From Siccirubricoccus sp. G192 (lineage in GTDB: Bacteria; Pseudomonadota; Alphaproteobacteria; Acetobacterales; Acetobacteraceae), in assembly GCF_019084075.1 (NCBI RefSeq), contig NZ_JAHREN010000001.1, positions 3,445,501 through 3,509,500 on the forward strand: 64,000 nucleotides of DNA, written 5' to 3'. The first letter of the stretch is position 1; each line of letters begins with the position of its first letter. The notes under the pieces are model-generated. The model ran no database searches. It worked only from the letters and a program-made list of their open reading frames with translations, and had not been told where the DNA came from. The translations under genes were made by a program, and so were the position numbers. Positions 8,749 through 16,056 of this stretch are shown here, piece by piece.

Positions 8749-9990
8749 CTAGCTGCGGACCAGCGGGCAGCCCCCCTCGTTCAGCGGCCGGAAGGCCTCT
8801 TCCGCCGGGGTGGTCTGCAGCAGCTTGTAGTAGTCCCAGGGGGCGTGGCTCTCGGCCGGCGCCTTGACCTCGAAGAGGTAGGAGGGGTGGATCTTCCGCC
8901 CATCCGCGCGGATGCTGCCCTGGCCGAAGGCATCATCGTCGGTCGGCATCGCCTTCATGCGGGCGACCGTCGCGGCGCCATCCGCCTTGGCCGCCGCCAC
9001 GCCCATGTCGCGCGCCGTCTTCAGGTAGTGCAGCACGGCGCTGTAGCAGCCAGCCTGCACCATGGTCGGCATGGCGCCGTTCATCTGCGGCCGGACGCGA
9101 TCGGTGAGGGCGCGCGTGCGATCGTTCAGGTCCCAGTAGAAGCTCTCGGTGCAGACCAGCCCCTGCGCCGTCTGCAAGCCGAGCGCATGCACATCCGAGA
9201 TGAACATCAGCAGCGCCGCCAGCTTGGTGCCACGCCGGGTAATGCCGAATTCCGCCGCCTGCTTCACGCAGTTGATGGTGTCGCCCCCGGCATTGGCCAG
9301 GCCGATCACCTTGGCGCGGCTCGCCTGCGCCTGCACGAGGTAGGAGGAGAAGTCCGAGGTGCCTGGGAAGGGCGTACGCACCTGGCCCAGCACCCGCCCG
9401 CCCTGGGCCTTCACGAAGTTGCCGGTGTCGCGTTCCAGCGCATGCCCGAAGGCGTAGTCGGCGGTGATGAAGAACCAGGTATCGCCGCCCGCCTTCACCA
9501 TGGCGCCGCCGGTGGAGCGCGACAGCATGAAGGTGTCATAGGTCCAGTGCACCGTGTTCGGCGAGCATTGCGGGCCGGTCAGGTCCGTGGTGGCGGCGCC
9601 GGAATCCAGGAAGACCTTGTTCTTCTCCCGCACCACGCCATTGACCGCGAGCGCCACCGAGGAGGTCGGCACGTCCAGGATCACGTCCACCCCGTCCCGG
9701 TCGATCCATTGCCGGGCGATGTTGGAGCCGACATCGGGCTTGTTCTGGTGGTCGGCCGAGAGGATCTCCACCGTCAGCCCGGCCTGGTTGCCGAAATCCT
9801 GCACCGCCTGGCGCGCGCAGGCGACCGAGCCGGGCCCGGCGAGGTCGCGGTAGAGGCCGGACATATCCGTCAGCACGCCGATCTTCAGCGTATTGCCCTG
9901 GGCACGGGCGGGGCGCGGCAGGCCGCCGAGCATGGGCAGCGCGGCCGCGGCGGCGGCGCCGGTCAGAAGGCTGCGGCGATCGAGGGTCAT
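8749..9990 (-). CDS. LivK-type ABC substrate-binding protein, array copy 6
   Basis: A 413-residue intact periplasmic receptor and the first copy of the array in transcription order. The start at 9988-9990 gives MTLDRRSLLTGAAA, a twin-arginine-like signal ending in ARAQG; a longer frame to 10026 has no family support. Landmarks are LTDMSGLYRDLAGPG, ADHQNKPDVGSNIARQW, VPTSSVALAVNG, TADYAFGHALERD, AAEFGITRRGTKLAALLMF and FYWDLNDRTRALT. It follows the livF stop by 40 bases. Sharing LTDMSGxYRD with copy 1, unlike the LNDQSG of copies 2 to 5, suggests two subgroups with the outermost copies in one of them. Confidence 0.92.
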   Translation of the reverse strand: MTLDRRSLLTGAAAAAALPMLGGLPRPARAQGNTLKIGVLTDMSGLYRDLAGPGSVACARQAVQDFGNQAGLTVEILSADHQNKPDVGSNIARQWIDRDGVDVILDVPTSSVALAVNGVVREKNKVFLDSGAATTDLTGPQCSPNTVHWTYDTFMLSRSTGGAMVKAGGDTWFFITADYAFGHALERDTGNFVKAQGGRVLGQVRTPFPGTSDFSSYLVQAQASRAKVIGLANAGGDTINCVKQAAEFGITRRGTKLAALLMFISDVHALGLQTAQGLVCTESFYWDLNDRTRALTDRVRPQMNGAMPTMVQAGCYSAVLHYLKTARDMGVAAAKADGAATVARMKAMPTDDDAFGQGSIRADGRKIHPSYLFEVKAPAESHAPWDYYKLLQTTPAEEAFRPLNEGGCPLVRS

Positions 9991-10030
9991 GGTCTTTCTC
10001 TCTTTCCGCGGCGGCCGCGCCGCCATCGTG

Positions 10031-10780
10031 CTAGACGCCGAGATACTGGTGCAGCCGGTCCAGCGAGGCGGTCATCTGGTCGTTCGGCACCATGTCCACC
10101 ACCCGCCCGTGCTCCATCACGTAGTGCCGGTCGGCGACGGTCTGGGCGAAGCGGAAATTCTGCTCCACCAGCAACACGGTGAAGCCGCGCGCCTTGATCT
10201 CCCGGATGGTGCGGCCGATCTGCTGCACGATCACCGGGGCCAGGCCCTCGGTTGGCTCATCCAGCAGCAGCAGCTTGGCGCCGGTGCGCAGGATGCGCGC
10301 GATGGCCAGCATCTGCTGCTCGCCACCGGAAAGCTTGGTGCCCTGGCTGCCGGCGCGTTCCTTCAGGTTGGGAAACAGCGCGTAGATCGTATCCAGGTCC
10401 AGCCCGCCATCCTGCACCACCGGCGGCAGCATCAGGTTCTCGGTGACGTTCAGGCTGGCGAAGATGCCGCGCTCCTCCGGGCAATAGGCGATGCCGGCGC
10501 GGGCGATGCGGTCGGAGCGGTCATGGATGATCTCGCGCCCCTCGAAGCGGATGCTGCCGGCGCGGCGCCCCACCAGGCTCATGATCGAGCGGAGCGTCGT
10601 GGTCTTGCCGACGCCGTTGCGGCCGAGCAGGGTCACCACTTCGCCCTGCCGCACCTCCAGGTCGACGCCGTGCAGGACATGGCTCTCGCCATACCAGGCT
10701 TCGAGCCCGCGCACCTCCAGCAGGGCCGTGCCCGCCGCCCCCGGTGCCGCCGGCCGTGCCGCCACCATCGCCTCAGCCAT
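10031..10780 (-). CDS. livF: Branched-chain amino acid ABC transporter ATPase, LivF type
   Basis: A 249-residue ATPase that drives LivHM. The Walker A motif is at 53-61 (GRNGVGKTT), the Q-loop region follows, the ABC signature is at 150-156 (LSGGEQQ) and Walker B with the catalytic Glu is at 170-176 (LLLLDEP). The motif PEERGIF and the ending LHQYLGV are typical of LivF. The ATG at 10778-10780 was chosen because it overlaps the end of livG by eight bases, as is usual for this pair. A longer frame to 10873 lies inside livG. It is followed directly by the six receptor genes, so receptors and motor are co-transcribed. Confidence 0.94.
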   Translation of the reverse strand: MAEAMVAARPAAPGAAGTALLEVRGLEAWYGESHVLHGVDLEVRQGEVVTLLGRNGVGKTTTLRSIMSLVGRRAGSIRFEGREIIHDRSDRIARAGIAYCPEERGIFASLNVTENLMLPPVVQDGGLDLDTIYALFPNLKERAGSQGTKLSGGEQQMLAIARILRTGAKLLLLDEPTEGLAPVIVQQIGRTIREIKARGFTVLLVEQNFRFAQTVADRHYVMEHGRVVDMVPNDQMTASLDRLHQYLGV

Positions 10781-11564
10781 GCGCCGGCACTCCCTCGGTG
10801 CTTTGTTGCTGCTCGCCCGCCTCGGTGCCGAGATAGGCGGCGACAACCTCGGGATTGCGGGAGACGCTGGCATAATCGCCCTCGGCGAGCACGCTGCCGC
10901 GCGCCAGCACGGTAATGGTGTCGCAGAGCCCGGCTACCACCTTCAGGTTGTGCTCCACCAGCAGCACCGTCCGCCCGGAGGAGGCGCGCCGCACCAGCGC
11001 CACGATGCGGTCCACATCCTCATGCGCCATGCCCGCGGTGGGCTCATCGAGCAGCATCATGACGGGGTCGAGCGCCAGGGTGGTGGCGATCTCCAGTGCC
11101 CGCTTGCGGCCATAGGGAAGCTCGCCTGCGGTAAGCTGGGCATAGGGCGTGAGGCCCACGTCCTCGAGCAGGGCCATGGCGCGGTCGTCATAGCGCCGCA
11201 GGAGCGAGTCGGAACGCCAGAAATCATAGCTGCCGCCCCGCTGCCGCTGCAGCGCCACCCGCACATTCTCCAGCAGGCTCAGATGCGGGAAGACCGCCGA
11301 GATCTGGAAGCTCCGCACCAGGCCGAGGCGCGCCACCTCCGCCGGCTTCCGGCCGGTGATGTCGCGCCCGTCAGATCGGATCGTGCCGCGCGTCGGCGGC
11401 AGGAATTTGGTGAGAAGGTTGAAGCAGGTGGTCTTGCCGGCGCCATTCGGCCCGATCAGCCCATGGATGGTACCGCGCCGGACCTTCAGGGCCACGTCGC
11501 TGACCGCGACGAAGCCCCGGAATTCCTTCGTCAGACCTTCCGTCTCCAGGATGGTGTCTGTCAC
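10773..11564 (-). CDS. livG: Branched-chain amino acid ABC transporter ATPase, LivG type
   Basis: A 263-residue cytoplasmic ATPase. Walker A is at 38-46 (GPNGAGKTT) and Walker B reads MMLLDEPTAGM. The signature segment is LPYGRKRALEIA, the LivG variant of LSGGQ. The C-terminus (LAEGDYASVSRNPEVVAAYLG) is the usual LivG tail, followed by a short glutamine-rich extension. It is the first gene of the array operon. The 184 bases upstream (11565-11748) contain no gene and must hold the promoter, but no convincing -35/-10 pair could be picked. Confidence 0.94.
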   Translation of the reverse strand: MTDTILETEGLTKEFRGFVAVSDVALKVRRGTIHGLIGPNGAGKTTCFNLLTKFLPPTRGTIRSDGRDITGRKPAEVARLGLVRSFQISAVFPHLSLLENVRVALQRQRGGSYDFWRSDSLLRRYDDRAMALLEDVGLTPYAQLTAGELPYGRKRALEIATTLALDPVMMLLDEPTAGMAHEDVDRIVALVRRASSGRTVLLVEHNLKVVAGLCDTITVLARGSVLAEGDYASVSRNPEVVAAYLGTEAGEQQQSTEGVPAHG

Positions 11565-11748
11565 CCGGAACGCTCTCCCGTCCTTGCCGTCCCTGCAGCC
11601 CCGTATCCGGAACTGTCGTTGCGACTAGGTATGGCCGGGCCTCCGGCCGGATGCAAGGGAGACCGCAGCAAACCTCCGCGTGCGGCCCGGCTTGTATCCT
11701 GCCGGCCGGTTCACGCGCTCCGGCTGCGCCTCCGGACGACCGGGCGGC

Positions 11749-12858
11749 TCAGCCGATACCGGCGAGCCGCGCCAGGCGGCTGCCATGCGCCATGACCGCG
11801 CCGAGCGAGGCGGCGTTCCGCCCATCCGCCAGCGCCGCCGCGGCGGCCCCGGGCCGGCCCTCCGAGAGGCGGGCGAAGGCATCGCCGAGCGCCACCGCGA
11901 AATGCAGCATCACGCTGGCATCCCGGTAGCAATCCGTGGTGCAGGCCTGGCAGCCGTCGCGCACCGTCCTGCCCGGCTCGAACTCCCAGACCGGGCAGAG
12001 TGGCTCCTTCCAGTCCTCGCAGCGCCAGAGGTCGTAATTCCAGTCGAGATAGAAATACTTGTAGCCGGCGAGGCAATGGAACCGCTCCGCCTCGCCGCGC
12101 AGCCGCCGCCGCATATCGGCGATGGAGGCGCGCGGATTATGCACGGGAATGATCTCGCGCACCTGGTCCACCGCATCGAAGGCCGCCAGCAGCTCCGCCG
12201 GCGAGAGATCGACCAGGTCGCTGTCCTCCGACCAGACCATGGAGGAGGAGCCGAGCGGCGCCTTGCGCGGATAGGAGAAGGTCACGGCGGCGAAGCCGAG
12301 TTCCCGCAGGAAGCGGCCCAGCGCCGGGTAGTCGGTGACCAGCCGGCTCATCGCCACCGAGGCGATCGGGGTCATGCCGCGTTCCGCCATCCGCGCATTG
12401 GCGCCGCGGATGCGCTCGCAGACGCCCTTCAGGCCGCGGTTCTTCTCATGCAGCGCGGGATCGGCGGAATCGATCGAGACGAAGAGCGTGGTGATGCCGG
12501 TCTCCGCCAGCGCGTCCAGCTTGCCGGGCAGCAGCCAGCCATTGGTCACCAGGGTCGGCTGGACGCCCATGTCGGTCGCCGCCCGCGCCATCTCGGCGAT
12601 GCGCGGGTGCAGCAGCGGTTCGCCGCCCATGAAGGTGACGAAGCGCACCCCCGCCCGCGCCCGCAGCAGGGACAGCGCCTCCACGAAGCGGCCGGCATCC
12701 AGCCAGGTCCGGTGCGTGACGAAGCCCTTGTCATGCGCGAAATTGCAGAAATCGCAGGTGGCGTTGCAGGCATTCGTGACGGAGACGTTACAGATCGCCG
12801 GCCCGCCCTTGGGCAGCAGCCGCAGCAGATCGAGCGCGCCCGAGCGTGGCTTGGTCAT
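11749..12858 (-). CDS. Radical SAM protein of unknown substrate with C-terminal Cys cluster
   Basis: A 369-residue protein. Residues 31-38 (CNATCDFC) are the CxxxCxxC motif that binds the radical SAM [4Fe-4S] cluster, and FMGGEPLLHP about 40 residues later is the SAM-binding GGE block. The C-terminal third has further cysteines (FHCLAG, WRCED, PLCPVW, GCQACTTDC), which resembles a SPASM/Twitch-like auxiliary cluster region. It overlaps the upstream HpnL-like gene by four bases (ATGA), so the two are co-translated. It is not HpnH-like at the N-terminus. The overall pattern (VTNACNATCDFCNFAHDKG) fits maturase-like or lipid/sugar-modifying radical SAM enzymes. The substrate cannot be assigned. 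Confidence 0.8.
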   Translation of the reverse strand: MTKPRSGALDLLRLLPKGGPAICNVSVTNACNATCDFCNFAHDKGFVTHRTWLDAGRFVEALSLLRARAGVRFVTFMGGEPLLHPRIAEMARAATDMGVQPTLVTNGWLLPGKLDALAETGITTLFVSIDSADPALHEKNRGLKGVCERIRGANARMAERGMTPIASVAMSRLVTDYPALGRFLRELGFAAVTFSYPRKAPLGSSSMVWSEDSDLVDLSPAELLAAFDAVDQVREIIPVHNPRASIADMRRRLRGEAERFHCLAGYKYFYLDWNYDLWRCEDWKEPLCPVWEFEPGRTVRDGCQACTTDCYRDASVMLHFAVALGDAFARLSEGRPGAAAAALADGRNAASLGAVMAHGSRLARLAGIG

Positions 12859-13920
12859 CCGGGTCCCCTTCGGGCAATCCGTGCCCGCGCCCCCGTTACC
12901 TCGGATCGGTGCCAGGCCACCAGCCCCGGCAGGCCGAAAGCCACTTCACGGGTTCGGCGAATCAGGGCCGCCGCCAGCGCCGCGGCCGGCGGGACGCCAA
13001 CCAGGGCGGCGGCGCCGATGATCGCCCCCTCCTGCACCGCCAGGGCGCCGGGCAGCATGAAACCGACATTCCGCAGCGCCTGCGCCAGGCTCTCGATGAC
13101 CAGCGCATCGGCCAGCGAAACGGGATGCCCGAGCAGCCCGAGCACGCCCATGATCTCGACCGCCCCCAGCACCCAGGCGGCGCCATGCCAGAGCAGCGCC
13201 GCCACCAGCGCTCCGCGGTCCGTGTGCAGCCGCCGCACCGCCTGCTGCAATTCCCCGATCCATTCCGGCCTGAGCGCCGGCCAGCGCCGCGCCAGCAGCC
13301 GGAGCAGCGCCTCCAGCGGCCCGAGATGCCGCTGCGCCAGCACCATGGCGAAGGCCCCGAGCGCCGCCACCCCGAGCCCGGCCACGGCGAGGCTGGCCAT
13401 GGCGCGGTCGGCGCCACCGGCCAGCAGGAGCCCGATCCCGGCCAGGGTGAAGACCAGCTGCGAGACCGCCTCCAGGGTCAGGTCCACCGTCGCCGTCGCG
13501 CCGGCCATCTCCCCTGGAACGCCGCGCCGCGCCAGCAGCCTTGCCGCCGCCGCCTGGCCGACCAGCGCGCCGGCCGGCAGCAGCGCATTGGCGGATTCCC
13601 GGAACCAGCGAAGCTGCGCCATGGCCGCCAGGCCGGGGCGCCGGCCAGGGGGCAGCAGCACCCGCCAGGCCATGGCGGTCAGCAGGATCTGCGGCAGGTG
13701 CACCGCCACCGAGATCGCCACCCCGGATGGCAGGTCCGCCAGCACGCGGCCGAGGCCGGGCAACTCCCCCCTGGGCCAGCAGCAGGATCGCCGCCAGGGC
13801 CAGCAGCCCCATCAGCACGCCGTTCCGCAGGCCGCGCCGCCACCAGGGCGCCCGCGCCAGCGCGGCGGGGTCCTCGGTCGCGATGGGTAAAGTCCGGGTA
13901 TCCATGCCCTCGGTTACCAT
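12855..13920 (-). pseudogene. HpnL-like / lysylphosphatidylglycerol synthase TM-region family membrane protein, frameshifted
   Basis: An integral membrane protein of about 350 residues after repair. It has repeated hydrophobic segments and the family-type C-terminal block NVGFMLPGALAVQEGAII, then ALIRRTREVAFGLPGLVAWH, as in HpnL (hopanoid-associated) and other UPF0104-like proteins that are thought to flip or export lipids. A run of six C (13766-13771; G on the coding strand) breaks the frame after LLLAQG. Removing one base joins it to ELPGLGRVLADLPSG. The start may be 13920 or the ATG at 13905. It overlaps the radical SAM gene by four bases. The pair sits between two Liv operons without an obvious link to them. 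Confidence 0.75.
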
Positions 13921-13945
13921 GCGGCGGCGCCAGCGGCGAATATGG

Positions 13946-14647
13946 TCAGATCGAGAGGTATTTCATGCGGCTGGCCGCATCCCGCATCAGCGCCACCATG
14001 TCGCCCTGCCAGCGGATGCGGCCGCGCTCGATGATGGCGGCGCGGTCGGCGACCTGTTCCGCGAAACGCAGGTTCTGCTCGGAGAGCAGGATCGAGAGCC
14101 CCTCCGCCTTCAGCACGCCGATCGCCGCCGCCATGCGGCTCACCACCACCGGCGCCAGCCCCTCGCTCGGCTCGTCCAGCAGCACCAGCCGGGGATTGCC
14201 CATCAGGGTGCGGGCGATGGTGAGCATCTGCTGCTCGCCGCCGCTCATCCGCCCGGCCGGCCGGTCGCGCAGCGGGGCGAGGCCGGGGAAAAGCTCGAAC
14301 AGCCGCTCCGGCGTCCAGGCCCGGGCGCCGGCGGGGGCGGGCCGGCGGCCGACCTCCAGATTCTCCAGCACGGTCAGTTCGGTGAAGATCCGCCGCTCCT
14401 CCGGCACATAGCCGAGGCCGAGCCGGGCGATCTCGAAGGGTTCGCGGCCGGTAATGTCCCGGCCGAGGAATGCCACGCGCCCGGCGCTCGGCGGGACCAG
14501 ACCCATGATGGCCTTCAGGGTCGTGCTCTTGCCGGCGCCGTTGCGGCCGAGCAGCACCAGCACCTCCCCCGCCGCCACCTCCAGCGCCACATCGGCCAGG
14601 ATATGCGCGCGGCCATAATGCGCGTGCAGGCCGGTGACGGAGAGCAC
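13946..14647 (-). CDS. livF: Liv-type ABC transporter ATPase (LivF), second operon
   Basis: A 233-residue ATPase with Walker A at 34-42 (GRNGAGKST), PEERRIFTELTVLE, the signature RMSGGEQQML and Walker B RLVLLDEPSEGLAP. The start is a GTG at 14645-14647. No good ribosome binding site precedes it, and it lies just after the PIN-domain gene, whose insertion may have replaced the original start region. The rest of its operon (livG, livHM fusion and receptor) lies upstream across that insertion. It would work with the LivG at 15277-16056. Confidence 0.9.
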   Translation of the reverse strand: MLSVTGLHAHYGRAHILADVALEVAAGEVLVLLGRNGAGKSTTLKAIMGLVPPSAGRVAFLGRDITGREPFEIARLGLGYVPEERRIFTELTVLENLEVGRRPAPAGARAWTPERLFELFPGLAPLRDRPAGRMSGGEQQMLTIARTLMGNPRLVLLDEPSEGLAPVVVSRMAAAIGVLKAEGLSILLSEQNLRFAEQVADRAAIIERGRIRWQGDMVALMRDAASRMKYLSI

Positions 14648-14667
14648 AGTGATTTCGTTGTGCCGGA

Positions 14668-15231
14668 TCAGGTCGGAGGCATACCTATCTGCGGCCTCGA
14701 TTTGAGATGTGCTTCGACAAATTCTCTCAAGGATATGTTGCAGGATTCGAAGCCGTTGAGGAACACGACATTTCCGCCTTTCTCATATGCCGCCTTGAAG
14801 GGGTTCTTCATGTTAAGAGTGAGTACGACATTGTGCAGGGAGCGCATACAAAGTGCGTCATCAGCTTCGTGTTTTTCCAATCCTGTGGGTCTGGCAGCTC
14901 CAGCGGGGTGACTCCTCATGTGCTTGAAAGCGACCTCATCAGCCTTGGCAAGGACACCGGAGCCGAACCCTCCTGCTCTCTGCTGCCCTAATTGATAATC
15001 AGGATTGCAGAAACCAAAGTACGGTCGGTTGACGGCGCCAGCATTTTTGATTGTACGCTCAGCAAACTCCCGCAGCAGGTTCTTATCTTCCGGTATGCTG
15101 TCTACCTCCAATATTATTTCATTAGTTATGCAAACCTCATAGCTATCCGCCGGAAATTCTTCCCACAAGTCAATATTACTCTCAAAGAGCCAGTTCCAGA
15201 CGTTGCTGTCGATGTAGATGGCGGTCGTCAT
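14668..15231 (-). CDS. PIN-domain protein, orphan, in a low-G+C insertion
   Basis: A 187-residue protein. It opens IYIDSNVWNWLF (D8), has E42 in NEIILEVDSIP and a DD pair at 124-125 (HEADDALCM). These are placed as the acidic residues of the PIN nuclease fold, typical of VapC-like RNases. A strong ribosome binding site (GGAGGAG) lies just before the ATG on the minus strand. Base composition is clearly lower in G+C than either neighbour, with codons such as AAT, ATA and TTA that are rare elsewhere here, so recent transfer is likely. No antitoxin-sized gene is adjacent: only 45 bases separate it from livG. It lies precisely between livG and livF and ends 20 bases before the livF start. Activity as a toxin is inferred from the family only. 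Confidence 0.75.
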   Translation of the reverse strand: MTTAIYIDSNVWNWLFESNIDLWEEFPADSYEVCITNEIILEVDSIPEDKNLLREFAERTIKNAGAVNRPYFGFCNPDYQLGQQRAGGFGSGVLAKADEVAFKHMRSHPAGAARPTGLEKHEADDALCMRSLHNVVLTLNMKNPFKAAYEKGGNVVFLNGFESCNISLREFVEAHLKSRPQIGMPPT

Positions 15232-15276
15232 TGCTCCTCCTGGCTTATGGCTCGTGCTGCGCTATGTCTGCATAGT

Positions 15277-16056
15277 TCAATCAGGAATGATGCCCCCAGT
15301 GTCAGACGGCAATTCGCTTCCCAGATAGACCGCCTGCACCCGCGGGTCGGCGCGCACCGCCTCCGGCGTCCCCGCGGCGATCAGCCGGCCGCGGTCGAGC
15401 ACCAGGATGCGGCTGGCATGGCCGAAGACCACATCCATGTCATGCTCGGTGAACAGCACGGCGATGCCGCGTTCGCGGGCGATGCCGGCGGCGAGCGCCA
15501 TCAGCGCCACCCGCTCCGGCGGCGCCATGCCGGCGGTGGGTTCGTCCATCAGCAGCAGCCGCGGGTCGTTGGCCAGCGCCACCGCCAGTTCCACCCGCTT
15601 CAGGTCGCCATAGGCGAGGATGCCACAGGGGCGACCCGCCTGCTCCGCCATGCCGAGCCGCGCGAGCAGCGCCTCCGCCTCCCCCGCCTCCAGCCCCGCC
15701 ACCGGCCGCCACAGCCCGCCGAGCCGGCGCCGGTGCGAAAGCAGCGCCATCTGCACGTTCTCCCGCACCGTCATGGAGCCGAAGGTGGCGGTGACCTGGA
15801 AGGTGCGGCCGACCCCCATCCGCCACACTCGGCGCGGCGGCAGGCCGGTGATGTCGCGGCCCGCCAGCCGCACCCGGCCCGCATCCGGCCGGAGCTGGCC
15901 GTTCAGCATGTTGAAGCAGGTGCTCTTGCCGGCGCCGTTGGGGCCGATCAGCGCCAGCATCTCGCCGGGATGCACCGCGAAGGAGACGCCCGCCACCGCC
16001 TCGACCCCGCCGAAGGATTTGCGCAGGCCCTCGACCTCAAGCACCGGCGCTGCCAT
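15277..16056 (-). CDS. livG: Liv-type ABC transporter ATPase (LivG), second operon
   Basis: A 259-residue ATPase. Walker A is at 38-46 (GPNGAGKST). The signature segment is LAYGDLKRVELA, the LivG/UrtD-like variant, and Walker B reads RLLLMDEPTAGM. The switch histidine is in VLFTEHDMDVVF. The C-terminal VQAVYLGSELP block is typical of the family. Its start overlaps the permease fusion gene by 20 bases. It is cut off from its partner livF by the PIN gene. Confidence 0.92.
   Translation of the reverse strand: MAAPVLEVEGLRKSFGGVEAVAGVSFAVHPGEMLALIGPNGAGKSTCFNMLNGQLRPDAGRVRLAGRDITGLPPRRVWRMGVGRTFQVTATFGSMTVRENVQMALLSHRRRLGGLWRPVAGLEAGEAEALLARLGMAEQAGRPCGILAYGDLKRVELAVALANDPRLLLMDEPTAGMAPPERVALMALAAGIARERGIAVLFTEHDMDVVFGHASRILVLDRGRLIAAGTPEAVRADPRVQAVYLGSELPSDTGGIIPD

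Larger units (their letters stand above)
2324..9990 (-). other. Tandem array of six paralogous periplasmic receptor genes
   Basis: Six receptor genes of about 406-413 codons lie head to tail on the minus strand (8749-9990, 7450-8681, 6156-7386, 4865-6097, 3565-4800, 2324-3543), with gaps of only 21 to 67 bases. All share the same signal-peptide style, the same internal blocks and the same CPLVRS ending. They are bracketed by livF upstream and livH downstream, so they look like repeated duplications inside a Liv operon. No terminator-like hairpin was noticed between copies. Confidence 0.9.

Noticed and set aside
2324-9990. CRISPR or other short repeat array
   Set aside because: The repeats are whole, diverged genes of about 1.2 kb, with no short regular repeat-spacer structure.
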